From an uncultured SAR86 cluster bacterium (GTDB lineage: Bacteria; Pseudomonadota; Gammaproteobacteria; Magnimaribacterales; D2472), in contig CACEBI010000003.1 in assembly GCA_902557705.1 (NCBI GenBank), positions 34,079 through 98,078 on the forward strand: a stretch of DNA of 64,000 nucleotides, in the 5' to 3' direction. Numbering within the stretch: position 1 is the stretch's first letter; each line of letters opens with the position of its first letter. Below the pieces are notes generated by a model. That model made no database searches. It had not been told where the DNA came from and was given only the letters and a program-made list of their open reading frames with translations. Position numbers and translations under genes: made by a program. Shown here piece by piece: positions 25,533-34,700 of this stretch.

Positions 25533-26108
25533 TTAGTCTTCGTGAACTTTATAAAGCCTTCTTTGTTGAAGTAAATTGAAAAGCATCATTAAAAATATGA
25601 TAAAAGCCACAGAACCAAGCACATCACCAATAAAAAATCTTGCAATTACTTCAACTCCAATATTCACTCCATTGATCATAGAAAGAATCAAGTTAGTAAA
25701 TATAGAATTAAATAAAGCAGATATGATAATTACAAAAATAAGGAATTTGTAATTAGCAAAATTTACCTTTTTTAGAATGTTGTAATTGAAGGTAGAAACC
25801 CTAGACCACTTTACAATTTCTACAGCAACTACTATTGATAATAAGGATGAAATACTTGCAACAGTCCAGTAATCTAAATATTGATCACCCCATACAAGTG
25901 TTGGCCCAGTTATTTCAGCTGCATAAAGTGCTGGTAGTGATCTTGCTCCAAAGAAACAATAGAATATAACTCTACAACCATGAGGTAAATAAACCAAGCT
26001 ACCAATCCACCCTTTATCTAGAGTAGCAAAAGTAATGGACGACCATAAGGTATAAACTAGCATTGTTGCTATATAGGTGATTAGAGATACCTGAATAAAA
26101 TATTTCAT
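25533..26108 (-). CDS. Small integral membrane protein, MASE1-like in pattern (paralogue 2)
   Basis: A 191-residue protein with about five or six membrane segments and no soluble domain. It shares the line of motifs WIGSLVYLPHGCRVIFYCFF, AAEITGP, IVKWS, NYKFLIFVIIISALFNSIFTNL and ARFFIGDVLGS with the 195-residue gene at 26463. The final FxxGDxxGS motif and overall pattern recall the MASE1 sensory membrane domain, but without any output domain. I do not know the family's function. It is downstream of, and probably co-transcribed with, the HTH gene. Confidence 0.75.
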   Translation of the reverse strand: MKYFIQVSLITYIATMLVYTLWSSITFATLDKGWIGSLVYLPHGCRVIFYCFFGARSLPALYAAEITGPTLVWGDQYLDYWTVASISSLLSIVVAVEIVKWSRVSTFNYNILKKVNFANYKFLIFVIIISALFNSIFTNLILSMINGVNIGVEVIARFFIGDVLGSVAFIIFLMMLFNLLQQRRLYKVHED

Positions 26109-26133
26109 ATATTAAAAAGTTTTATAGATTAAA

Positions 26134-26433
26134 TTAAACTGTAATTAAATCTAAAAAAACCTCTCTTCTATCAGCGTGTGACTGAATAAGTCTGACCATT
26201 TTTTTGTCCTCAAAAGCTTTAATAGCTTTATAGACTGTGGATCTTGAAAATCCTGATGATTCTATGACATCAGAAATATTACATTTACCATTATTATGAA
26301 CTTCATAAGCAATGGTGTAATAAATTTTTTTTTCAGTTTCATTAAATGCAACAAGATTTAAATCTCGATCAAGATTTTGAAGCATCTGCATTAAATTGGC
26401 GAGTTGTTCAATATATGTTTTAGACATAAACAT
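26134..26433 (-). CDS. Winged-helix transcriptional regulator (MarR-like)
   Basis: A 99-residue protein with an N-terminal helix, then a winged helix-turn-helix: CNISDVIESSGFSRSTVYK as the HTH (residues ~53-71) and the wing MVRLIQSHADRREVFLDL. Translation may start at Met1 or Met3. No ligand-binding domain is visible. It is sandwiched between two paralogous membrane proteins (25-29 bases on each side), so the three look like one operon. Regulation of the flanking genes, perhaps through contact with them at the membrane, is an inference. Confidence 0.8.
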   Translation of the reverse strand: MFMSKTYIEQLANLMQMLQNLDRDLNLVAFNETEKKIYYTIAYEVHNNGKCNISDVIESSGFSRSTVYKAIKAFEDKKMVRLIQSHADRREVFLDLITV

Positions 26434-26462
26434 AATATATAACTGATTTTATAAATAAACAA

Positions 26463-27050
26463 CTACTGATTTTGTTCTTTATTCTTTTGGGTTATCAACA
26501 ATTTTAATGCTATTACAACGAACAAGATGAATAGCAATGATCCGATAATATCACCTGCGTAAAATCTTGCTATAACCCCAACATCAATTGGAATTTGATT
26601 AAGTTGTGATAAGACAAGATTAGTAAAAATTGAATTAAAGAGTGCTGACAGTATTATGACAAATACTATAAATTTATAATTAATGAAATTAATCTCTAAG
26701 AAAATATCTGATGGTTTAAAATTTGCAATTTGAGTCCACTTTACTATCTCAGCAGCTAATAATACAGATAAAATTGATGTGATGCTTCCTACATACATAT
26801 AAACCATCTGAGTATTTGGCCACTCTAATAGTTGACCGGTGAACTCAGCTAAAAATAATGCTGGAACTGCTTTATATCTAAAAAAACAGATAAATATTAC
26901 CTTGCAACCGTGTGGCAAATAAGCAAGACTACCAACCCAGGCTTGAGGGTTTTGCTGAGTTAATCCTGACCAAAAAGAAAAAACAAAGACAGTTATAAAA
27001 TATACAGTTACAGAAATGGCTAAAAAATTTTTTAATTTAGTCTTCGTCAT
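26463..27050 (-). CDS. Small integral membrane protein, MASE1-like in pattern (paralogue 1)
   Basis: A 195-residue protein with about five or six membrane segments, paralogous to the gene at 25533. Conserved segments are WVGSLAYLPHGCKVIFICFF, AEFTGQ, EIVKWTQI, NYKFIVFVIILSALFNSIF and ARFYAGDIIGS. The His-Gly-Cys in the LPHGC motif is invariant between the two and may bind a metal or cofactor (speculative). First gene of the membrane/HTH/membrane cassette, 49 bases from tRNA-Ser. Confidence 0.75.
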   Translation of the reverse strand: MTKTKLKNFLAISVTVYFITVFVFSFWSGLTQQNPQAWVGSLAYLPHGCKVIFICFFRYKAVPALFLAEFTGQLLEWPNTQMVYMYVGSITSILSVLLAAEIVKWTQIANFKPSDIFLEINFINYKFIVFVIILSALFNSIFTNLVLSQLNQIPIDVGVIARFYAGDIIGSLLFILFVVIALKLLITQKNKEQNQ

Positions 27051-27099
27051 TTATGAATAATATAAGCCATCGAATGCTTATACAACAATAAAATAAATT

Positions 27100-27189
27100 T
27101 GGCGGAGAGACGGGGATTCGAACCCCGGAACCAGTTGCCCAGTTACTACCTTTCCAAGGTAGCGCAATCGACCACTCTGCCATCTCTCC
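27100..27189 (-). tRNA. tRNA-Ser (anticodon GGA)
   Basis: A 90-nt class II tRNA with encoded CCA. The acceptor arms GGAGAGA/TCTCTCC pair fully, the anticodon stem CTACC/GGTAG closes the loop TTGGAAA (anticodon GGA), and a long variable arm (ACTGGGCAACTGGT region) is typical of tRNA-Ser. It reads UCC and UCU. Confidence 0.97.
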
Positions 27190-27222
27190 GGAAATGCATT
27201 CTACAATACTTTAATATAAATT

Positions 27223-27942
27223 TTATTGATTGAATGCTCTGAAATTTTTAAAAAATAAAATCTTTTTTGATGATCTAATTGGATTAATATCTATGCCGCC
27301 CCTTCTTAAGAATCTTCCGCAAACTTCAATATTTTCATTAGGAAACTTTTTATTTAGTTTAGAAAAAATATTCTCAATACACTGTTCGTGGAATTCGCCG
27401 CTTTCTTTGAATGATGATAATAATGTTCTTAGCCACTTAGTTTCAATTTTTGTGGAAGATAAAATATAAATTTTAGCAAAATCAGGTTGCGAAGTTACAG
27501 GACAAATTGAACGAAAACCATCAAAACAAATTGGATAATTTTTTTTAGTGTATTTTCTTTTTGTAGTATTTAAATTTAATGACTTAGGTTCAACCTGAAA
27601 TTTTTTTATAAATTTTAATTCAATTTTTGCTGTGGATACTTTAGAAAGGTCTTTTTTAATTTTTTGCAATACATCAGTATCACTTGAAAAAGTTTTTTTA
27701 TAAAAAGAATTTAAATAAAGCTTAAGAGATTTTGATTCTATGATGAATGAAGAAGATGCAGGTATTTTTATCTCTAATACTTTTAATGTTGGTTGTTTAT
27801 TCAAATCTAAATAACTAAACTCATATGCATTCCAAAAATCATAACCATGACTTTCTGAACTCCTAATTCGTTCGATTGGATCAAGAATCTTATAACCGGT
27901 AAGTGGCTTAGTTTTATTTTTTCCAAGGTGTTTTGTTTTCAT
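27223..27942 (-). CDS. queF: NADPH-dependent 7-cyano-7-deazaguanine reductase
   Basis: A 239-residue QueF, the enzyme that reduces preQ0 to preQ1 in queuosine synthesis. The QueF signature ESKSLKLYLNSFY is near residue 69. The catalytic cysteine lies in ICPVTSQPDFA, with the conserved Asp in QPDFA, and RFLRRGGIDINP is the C-terminal family motif. It is the long bimodular type, though about 40 residues shorter than E. coli QueF (282). The start overlaps the ABC-2 permease stop by 4 bases. Confidence 0.95.
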   Translation of the reverse strand: MKTKHLGKNKTKPLTGYKILDPIERIRSSESHGYDFWNAYEFSYLDLNKQPTLKVLEIKIPASSSFIIESKSLKLYLNSFYKKTFSSDTDVLQKIKKDLSKVSTAKIELKFIKKFQVEPKSLNLNTTKRKYTKKNYPICFDGFRSICPVTSQPDFAKIYILSSTKIETKWLRTLLSSFKESGEFHEQCIENIFSKLNKKFPNENIEVCGRFLRRGGIDINPIRSSKKILFFKNFRAFNQ

Positions 27943-28724
27943 TGTCTGATTCCTGTTCCTTTTTTAAGTAAATATAAACACGATACAGAGAGTACTAATA
28001 TAAAAGTTATTATCATCCCTAAAGAAAATGAAATTGAAACATCGCTTACACCTAACATACCCTCTCTAAAAGTATTCACAACATACAGCATTGGATTTGC
28101 CATAGAGATAGACCTCCAAACATCAGGAAGAATATTGATTGAGTAAAAAACACCGCCCAAATAAATTAAAGGTGTCAAAATAAAAGTTGGAATAATTGAA
28201 ATATCATCAAAGCTATCTGCAAAAACTGCATTAATAAAACCCATCAATGAAAATAATATAGATGTTAAAAATAATACTGTTACTGTTAGCAAGGGATTGG
28301 CAACTGTGAAATCTGGATAAAATAACAAACTTACACCAAAAACAATTATTCCAATTAACACTCCCCTGCACACGCCTCCAAGAACAAATCCAAGAAGAAT
28401 GGTCCAATTAGGCATAGGTGAGATTAACAACTCCTCAATTGATTTTTGAAATTTAACAGAATAAAAAGATGACACTACATTGTTATAAGAATTTGTTATA
28501 ACTGAAAGCATAATTAATCCAGGTATCATGTACTGAATGTAATCAAAGCCGTCCATTGAACCAATTCTTGGCCCAATTAATGAACCAAATATTACAAAAT
28601 ACAAAGACATGGTAACTGCAGGAGGAACAAGAGTTTGGACCCATATTCTCAAGAACCTTCGAACCTCTTTAACAGTTAAAGTCCAAAGAGACACTGTTAC
28701 ATTAAAATTAGTTTTCATTAGCAT
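27939..28724 (-). CDS. ABC-2 type transporter permease
   Basis: A 261-residue permease with six predicted membrane segments. VRRFLRIWVQTLVPPAVTM near the N-terminus and TPLIYLGGVFYSINILP near the C-terminus are typical of the YadH/NodJ-like export permeases. It overlaps the ATPase gene by 17 bases and so forms a two-gene exporter. Substrate unknown. Confidence 0.92.
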   Translation of the reverse strand: MLMKTNFNVTVSLWTLTVKEVRRFLRIWVQTLVPPAVTMSLYFVIFGSLIGPRIGSMDGFDYIQYMIPGLIMLSVITNSYNNVVSSFYSVKFQKSIEELLISPMPNWTILLGFVLGGVCRGVLIGIIVFGVSLLFYPDFTVANPLLTVTVLFLTSILFSLMGFINAVFADSFDDISIIPTFILTPLIYLGGVFYSINILPDVWRSISMANPMLYVVNTFREGMLGVSDVSISFSLGMIITFILVLSVSCLYLLKKGTGIRQ

Positions 28725-29631
28725 TAACCATTTCTATAAACAGCTCTTCAAGTCTATTTGCTTCATTTCTCATTGATTTTATTTTTATATTTAGTTTTGT
28801 AAGTTCAGAAAAAAGAGCATTGATTGACCTATCTTTATTAACAGCAGCAACTAGGGTCAAAGGGTCCTCTAATTTTAATGGGAAGCCTTCAATTACTGGT
28901 GCCTCTTCAAGCGGTTGATCTAAATCAAAAACAAATCCCTGTACATTAAGAGTTCCTAACAAATCTTTCATGCTTGTATTTGCAACTATAGTTCCTTTAT
29001 CTATGATGCCAATATTCCTACACAATTGTTCAGCCTCTTCAAGATAGTGTGTAGTTAAAATAATAGTTGTGCCATTTTTGTTTATTTCTTTTAAAAAAGA
29101 CCACATCTCTCTTCTTAATTCAATATCAACACCTGCTGTTGGCTCATCTAAAATTAAAAGTTGTGGCTCATGTATTAATGCTTTTGCGATCATTAACCTT
29201 CTTTTATAGCCACCTGATAAGGTTCTAGCTTGATCGTTTCGCTTATCCCATAAGCTTAATCTTTTAAGAATATTTTCAACTTTTGGCATTGCAATAGATT
29301 TTGGTATTCCGTAGAACCCAGCTTGGGTTACTACTATATCTAAAACTTTTTCAAATTGAGAAAAGTTAATTTCCTGAGATACAACCCCCAACATTGATTT
29401 TGCTTTATTTAAATCAGTATCTATATCATTACCAAAAACAGAGACCTTTCCAGCACTCTTTGTAACAAGCGATCCTATTATTCCAATAGTCGAAGACTTG
29501 CCAGCTCCATTAGGGCCTAGCAAAGCATAAAAATCTCCTTTTTGAACTTTTAAATCAATACCTTTTAAAGCAACAACATTGTTGTCATATACTTTTTGTA
29601 AGTTATTAATCTCAAGAGCGTATTCAGCCAT
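28708..29631 (-). CDS. ABC transporter ATP-binding protein (YadG-like)
   Basis: A 307-residue ATPase with Walker A GPNGAGKSS (near residue 39), the signature LSGGYKRRL, Walker B LLILDEPTAG and the switch His in TTHYLEEAE. A C-terminal ~80-residue extension is typical of drug- or polysaccharide-type ABC-2 exporters. Coupled to the permease downstream. It overlaps the upstream permease-like gene by 8 bases. Confidence 0.95.
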   Translation of the reverse strand: MAEYALEINNLQKVYDNNVVALKGIDLKVQKGDFYALLGPNGAGKSSTIGIIGSLVTKSAGKVSVFGNDIDTDLNKAKSMLGVVSQEINFSQFEKVLDIVVTQAGFYGIPKSIAMPKVENILKRLSLWDKRNDQARTLSGGYKRRLMIAKALIHEPQLLILDEPTAGVDIELRREMWSFLKEINKNGTTIILTTHYLEEAEQLCRNIGIIDKGTIVANTSMKDLLGTLNVQGFVFDLDQPLEEAPVIEGFPLKLEDPLTLVAAVNKDRSINALFSELTKLNIKIKSMRNEANRLEELFIEMVNANEN

Positions 29632-30964
29632 TTTCTATATCTTTATTATCGACCAATGCATAACTCAAGAGCAGACCGATCAATATTCCTAACCACATAT
29701 ATTCTCCACCGAAAGCAATCAAAACTGCAGTAACTAGAGATACTGCTTTTTCAGAGTTTTTGGTGGCAAGTGACATAGCAATATATGAGCATGCAAGGCC
29801 GGTTAAAATTAGAGTTACACCCAATGCAACAATCATTAGTGGTTCCATGACATCAATAAATGGAACTACAAAAAATAAAAAAGGAATTCCCATTAAGTAA
29901 TATGAGTGAATACCATCAAACAATGAATCCATAGCTTCTTTACCTTGTTTCCATCTTTCGATTACTACAACATGAACACCAGTCCATAAGGCGCCTTGAG
30001 TGGGAAAAAAAGGATTAACTATGGCTCCTATTGCATTTCTAATACCAACACTGTTATGCGATCTATTAATATCTATATCTATTATTTCATCTGGTCTTTT
30101 TTCTTGACCCTCTTTAATAACTTCTATGCCTGTAACAAAATCACCAAACAATAATAAATAACCAATTATCACCAGAGGCAAAACTTCTAAATACATCTCA
30201 GTTGGCGGGAAGCCAATTGATAATGGTGAAGTTTGAGAATATACATCTCCAACTGCTGGTACAGCCAAACCCCATTCTATACTCCAACTAATTTCACCGG
30301 TGATGTAACCTACAATTGCTGCAACTATAAAACCAGGTAACAAGCCCAAGGATCCAATAAGAGCAAGAATTTTATTATTTTGGGCCAATCTTTTAAAAGG
30401 CTCTGAAAATGTTGTAATAGTACATATTAATAAAGCAGAGATCATAGATACTGGGGCGTTACCAATATATCTTTCAAAATCACTGAAGAAAATTTGATAA
30501 AACGCAGCTAAAGCAGCTCCTAAAATAATTCCAGATTTAAGTCCGTTTGGAACCTTTTCTACAATTAGTTTACCAATACCTGTTATACCTAAAATCAAGA
30601 CAAGCAGAGTGAACTCAATTGCCATTGCAGACATGTAATGAAATGTCTCAACTTGATAAACTCCATTAAACATACCCTTTGTCATAAAAAACCCTATTAC
30701 TAATGGTAAAGCTGGGGTTATCCAGCCAGCAGCCATTGGTTCACCAAAAATAATGGGGCTTGAGGTAATTAAAAAACTCGCTATAAAACAAGCAGCAATC
30801 GCCTCATCTAAAGATAATCCCAGTGCCATTCCAACGGGTGCAGCCGCAAGTGCAGTAGCTCCGGATATGACTAAACCTTGCAAAAATTCTGCAGTTAATA
30901 GCTTGGTGTGTATGAAGGGAATCCTTAATGTAAATGGGCCCCATTTTATTCCGTTTTTATTCAT
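29624..30964 (-). CDS. Putative NCS2-like (xanthine/uracil permease type) membrane transporter
   Basis: A 446-residue protein with about 12 membrane segments. The LAAAPVGMALGLSLDEAIAACF and FGEPMAAGWITPALPLVIGFF segments and the GDFVTGIEVIKEG motif resemble uncharacterised permeases of the NCS2/SLC23 superfamily. The family assignment is tentative and no substrate can be proposed. It has a good ribosome-binding site (AGGGGA, 7 bases before ATG), lies 16 bases after the VWA gene, and overlaps the following ABC ATPase by 8 bases. Confidence 0.6.
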   Translation of the reverse strand: MNKNGIKWGPFTLRIPFIHTKLLTAEFLQGLVISGATALAAAPVGMALGLSLDEAIAACFIASFLITSSPIIFGEPMAAGWITPALPLVIGFFMTKGMFNGVYQVETFHYMSAMAIEFTLLVLILGITGIGKLIVEKVPNGLKSGIILGAALAAFYQIFFSDFERYIGNAPVSMISALLICTITTFSEPFKRLAQNNKILALIGSLGLLPGFIVAAIVGYITGEISWSIEWGLAVPAVGDVYSQTSPLSIGFPPTEMYLEVLPLVIIGYLLLFGDFVTGIEVIKEGQEKRPDEIIDIDINRSHNSVGIRNAIGAIVNPFFPTQGALWTGVHVVVIERWKQGKEAMDSLFDGIHSYYLMGIPFLFFVVPFIDVMEPLMIVALGVTLILTGLACSYIAMSLATKNSEKAVSLVTAVLIAFGGEYMWLGILIGLLLSYALVDNKDIENG

Positions 30965-30980
30965 ATTATTTCCCCTATAA

Positions 30981-32156
30981 TTACTTTGATAATTCAGCCA
31001 TTCCCTCTTCTAAACCTTTTAGTGTTAGGGGATACATTCTGTTATCAAATAAATCTCTTAAAATACATACTGATGATGTGTAGTCCCAGTGATCATCAGG
31101 AACAGGATTTAGCCACGCCATATTATCAAAATGTTCTGACAGCCTTTTAATCCAGACGTGACCAGCTTCTTCATTCCAGTGCTCAATGCTACCACCAGGA
31201 TTTGTTATCTCGTATGGCGCCATAGTCGCATCTCCAACAACAATAACTTTATAATCTGAAGAATATTTATTAATCATATCTTGAACTAAAAATCGTTCTT
31301 GTGAACGTCTTAAGTTATCTTTCCAAACAGATTCATAAATACAATTATGAAAATAATAATACTCTAGATGTTTAAACTCAGTCTTGATAGCTGAAAATAA
31401 TTCTTCACATAACTTTATATATGGATCCATTGAACCACCAACATCAAAAAGTACCAGAACTTTTACTGTATTTGATCTTTCTGGAACCATATGAATGTCT
31501 AAATATCCTGCATTTTTAGCAGTAGATTTAATAGTTCCATCCATATCTAGCTCTAAATCATTACCTTGACGAGCAAATTTTCTAAGTCTTCTAAGAGCCA
31601 TCTTAATATCTCTTATGCCAATTATTATTGAGTCATCTAAATTACTATATTGTCTTTGTTCCCAAACTTTTACTGCACTTTTTTGACCGCCCTCTCCACC
31701 AACTCTTATACCTTCAGGATTTTGACCTCCGTGTCCAAATGGAGATGTGCCATTGGTACCAACCCATTTATTACCACCCTCATGTCTTTCTTTTTGTTCT
31801 TCAAGTCTTTTTTTAAATTCCTCAAGAAGCTTGTCTAGACCACCAAGTGATTTAATTTTCTTTAACTCTTCAGGATCTAACTCTTTTTCAAAGGCCTTTC
31901 TTAACCAATCTTCAGGAATTAAAGCTTGAAATATATCTTCAAGCTTTTCTATACCTTTAAAATAAATATCAAATGCTTTATCAAATTTATCGTAATGTTT
32001 TTCATCTTTTACCAAAATCGCTCTAGATAAATAATAAAAATCATCAATATTTGCATAAACTAATTGTTTTTCTAATGCCCCTAACAAATCAAGCAACTCC
32101 CTAAGAGTACAAGGCACACCAGAGGATCTAACAGTTTGAAAGAGATTAATTAGCAT
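30981..32156 (-). CDS. VWA-domain CoxE-like protein
   Basis: A 391-residue cytoplasmic protein. The N-terminal ~190 residues are helical and charged with a Gly-rich linker (GGNKWVGTNGTSPFGHGG, ~150-167). The C-terminal half is a CoxE-like von Willebrand A domain with the MIDAS-type DVGGSMDPY near residue 248 and VVGDATMAPYE near 322. Such proteins work with MoxR AAA+ ATPases to insert cofactors or remodel targets. It directly follows a moxR gene with no gap. Confidence 0.9.
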   Translation of the reverse strand: MLINLFQTVRSSGVPCTLRELLDLLGALEKQLVYANIDDFYYLSRAILVKDEKHYDKFDKAFDIYFKGIEKLEDIFQALIPEDWLRKAFEKELDPEELKKIKSLGGLDKLLEEFKKRLEEQKERHEGGNKWVGTNGTSPFGHGGQNPEGIRVGGEGGQKSAVKVWEQRQYSNLDDSIIIGIRDIKMALRRLRKFARQGNDLELDMDGTIKSTAKNAGYLDIHMVPERSNTVKVLVLFDVGGSMDPYIKLCEELFSAIKTEFKHLEYYYFHNCIYESVWKDNLRRSQERFLVQDMINKYSSDYKVIVVGDATMAPYEITNPGGSIEHWNEEAGHVWIKRLSEHFDNMAWLNPVPDDHWDYTSSVCILRDLFDNRMYPLTLKGLEEGMAELSK

Positions 32157-33008
32157 TTATTTATTAGCAGCTTCTCTGCGAGACATAAATGCAAGACGCT
32201 CTAAAAGCTGAACATCTTGTTCATTTTTAAGTAATGCACCATATAAAGGTGGAATAGCTTTAGATGAGTCTGCATTTTTTAGTATTTCATCAGGCATATC
32301 ATCTGATAACAGAAGTTTTAACCAGTCAATTAATTCAGAGGTAGATGGTTTTTTCTTTAAGCCTGGTATTTTTCTTAGATCAAAAAATATTTCCAATGCT
32401 TCATTTACAAGCTTCTTTTTGATTTTTGGGTAATGTACTGAAACAATTTTATTCATAGTTTCTCTATCAGGGAATTGAATATAATGAAAGAAACATCGTC
32501 TTAAAAAAGCATCAGGTAATTCTTTTTCATTATTTGAAGTCATCACAATTAGAGGTCTATGCTTTGCCTTGATTGTTTCACCTGTTTCATAGCAAAAGAA
32601 TTCCATTCTATCTATTTCTTGAAGCAAATCGTTTGGAAACTCAATATCTGCTTTGTCTATTTCATCAATTAATAAAACAACCTGCTTTTCTGATGTAAAA
32701 GCCTCCCATAATTTACCTTTTTTAATATAATTTTTAATGTCTTTAACTCTCTCGTCTCCAAGTTGAGAGTCTCTAAGTCGTGTTACAGCATCATATTCAT
32801 ATAAACCCTGTGAAGCCTTTGTAGTTGATTTAATATGCCACTCAATAAGCTCCATATCCAAAGCTTTTGCAACTTCTACTGCAAGCAAAGTCTTACCTGT
32901 CCCAGGCTCACCTTTTATTAATAAAGGTCTTTCAAGAGCCATTGAGGCATTAACGGCCATACTTAAATCTTCAGTAGCAATATAATTTTTAGTTCCTTTG
33001 AATTGCAT
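32157..33008 (-). CDS. MoxR-type AAA+ ATPase
   Basis: A 283-residue ATPase with Walker A GEPGTGKT near residue 37, Walker B VVLLIDEIDKAD, sensor 1 VMTSNNEKELP and the arginine finger FLRRCFFHYI. MoxR proteins act as chaperone-like partners of VWA proteins. The stop codon is adjacent to the CoxE-like start, so they form an operon. No CO dehydrogenase or methanol dehydrogenase gene is nearby. Confidence 0.94.
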   Translation of the reverse strand: MQFKGTKNYIATEDLSMAVNASMALERPLLIKGEPGTGKTLLAVEVAKALDMELIEWHIKSTTKASQGLYEYDAVTRLRDSQLGDERVKDIKNYIKKGKLWEAFTSEKQVVLLIDEIDKADIEFPNDLLQEIDRMEFFCYETGETIKAKHRPLIVMTSNNEKELPDAFLRRCFFHYIQFPDRETMNKIVSVHYPKIKKKLVNEALEIFFDLRKIPGLKKKPSTSELIDWLKLLLSDDMPDEILKNADSSKAIPPLYGALLKNEQDVQLLERLAFMSRREAANK

Positions 33009-33019
33009 AATTCTTCCTT

Positions 33020-33862
33020 TTAATTAGATAGTTTTTCTTCTGACTTTAGTATTCTAGTGAGTTGTCGACTTGAAGCAACTAAATTCTCATTTAAATCCCA
33101 AATATTACAGTCTTGTTCAAAAAAACCTTTGTTAATATCTTTTGCTATAAAATCAGCAAACAAGATTTCGGTAGTAGGCATTTGCCTTATATGAGTAGTC
33201 AAACTATATGTGGGTATCCAGCCCAATGGTCCGTATTTATTTGATACCACAGGTGGAGCTACGTCTACATAAAATGATAAAACATACTGATCTGGAATCC
33301 CTCCAATCATTTGCATATATGAAGAACATCTAGCTTCTGCATTATCAGTATCAATATCTCTATCCCACCAAGCATGACGCGGGTGAACTGTGCAGCTTAA
33401 TTGATGTATGAATGAAGGTGTAATACCTGGTGAAATTTTGTCGTAATTTAAATCCTTGTATTTCTCTCTTGAAATTTCTTTCATTATTTTTGGAGGACAT
33501 GTCTCTATTCCATCATATCCTTTCATATGTTCAAAGTCTGAGCATATAGCATTGAACACAGTACATATCTTGCCATCTTGTATAAGCTTAACAATACCTG
33601 ATGATGATCCCCTTGATACTTTGAATATTTCAACTTCTAATAAAAAGTATTTTGCTTCAATCCTATCTAAATATTGTATCGATGAGCTTATTGCCACTGA
33701 ATGAGGTACCGATGATGTTAATGCCTTATGCATAAGTGCATTTAAATAACCACCATGAGGAGTTTTACCAACAAAATACCTAGAATCTGGATTAATACTG
33801 TACGTATTTTCAGAGACAGTTTCTAATAACAATGCATTTTGAAATTGATCAAATTGATTCAT
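33020..33862 (-). CDS. Acyl-CoA thioesterase-like protein (TesB-related double hot dog)
   Basis: A 280-residue protein with two hot-dog halves. FVGKTPHGGYLNALMHKAL near residue 30 is the first-half motif of TesB-like (4HBT_3) thioesterases, and the second half contains TTHIRQMPTTEILFADF. It would hydrolyse acyl-CoA in the cytoplasm; chain-length preference is unknown. It lies 11 bases upstream of moxR and diverges from tatD. Confidence 0.8.
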   Translation of the reverse strand: MNQFDQFQNALLLETVSENTYSINPDSRYFVGKTPHGGYLNALMHKALTSSVPHSVAISSSIQYLDRIEAKYFLLEVEIFKVSRGSSSGIVKLIQDGKICTVFNAICSDFEHMKGYDGIETCPPKIMKEISREKYKDLNYDKISPGITPSFIHQLSCTVHPRHAWWDRDIDTDNAEARCSSYMQMIGGIPDQYVLSFYVDVAPPVVSNKYGPLGWIPTYSLTTHIRQMPTTEILFADFIAKDINKGFFEQDCNIWDLNENLVASSRQLTRILKSEEKLSN

Positions 33863-33914
33863 GATTCAACAATTTTAGTTCATAATTCCTTTTTATAGAA
33901 ATTAAGCAAACCAT

Positions 33915-34700
33915 ATGATTAATTTATTTGATATAGCTTGTAACTTTTCAAGTGATCGTTTTGATAATGATTTAAGTGAGGTTATTCAAAGAGCTAAAAA
34001 TAATAATGTAACAAAATTTTTAGTAGTATCTGCCTCACTTAAGGATGCTAAAAAAGTTCACAGAATTTATCAAGATAACAAAGATTCATGTTTTTTTACT
34101 ATTGGTGTTCATCCCCATCATGCTAATGAATTTGATTCATTAGCATCTGCAGATATGATGAAACTTATCAAAGAATACAAACCTCATAGTGTTGGAGAAA
34201 CTGGGTTAGATTTTTTTAGAAATATATCATCATATGAGGAGCAACTATATGCATTTGATGAACAAATTCAAATCGCTATAGAAACTAATCTGCCGTTATT
34301 TCTTCATCAAAGGGATGCCCATGAAGATTTTATGAAAATTATTTCAAAGTATAAAAAAGATATTTCAAAGGCTGTCGTGCATTGTTTTACAGGGACACAA
34401 AAAGAATTAGATGATTATTTAGAAATGGGATTTCATATTGGTCTCACTGGCTGGATATGTGATGAAAGAAGAAATGTAGATTTAAGAAAATCCTTGATCA
34501 ATATTCCAGTCGAAAAACTTATGATTGAAACTGACTGTCCGTATTTAATTCCAAGAAATCTTAACGATAAACCAAAGAATAATAGGAATGAACCCTCTTA
34601 TCTTCCTCATATTGCAAGCGAGATAGCTAGTCTGGTTAAAATTGATATAAATGAGCTGGCTAATACAACATTTGAGAACAGTATAAATTTTTTTAAATAA
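33915..34700 (+). CDS. tatD: TatD-family 3'-5' exonuclease / metal-dependent hydrolase
   Basis: A 261-residue TIM-barrel hydrolase. FDIACNF, TIGVHPHHANEF, GETGLDFFRN, LFLHQRDAHEDF, VVHCFTGTQKEL, GLTGWICDERR and IETDCPYLIPRNL follow E. coli TatD (260 residues) in order, so this is TatD itself rather than YcfH or YjjV. It acts on DNA and RNA ends in repair and in peroxide stress. It overlaps the convergent CoA-transferase gene by 8 bases. Confidence 0.95.
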   Translation: MINLFDIACNFSSDRFDNDLSEVIQRAKNNNVTKFLVVSASLKDAKKVHRIYQDNKDSCFFTIGVHPHHANEFDSLASADMMKLIKEYKPHSVGETGLDFFRNISSYEEQLYAFDEQIQIAIETNLPLFLHQRDAHEDFMKIISKYKKDISKAVVHCFTGTQKELDDYLEMGFHIGLTGWICDERRNVDLRKSLINIPVEKLMIETDCPYLIPRNLNDKPKNNRNEPSYLPHIASEIASLVKIDINELANTTFENSINFFK

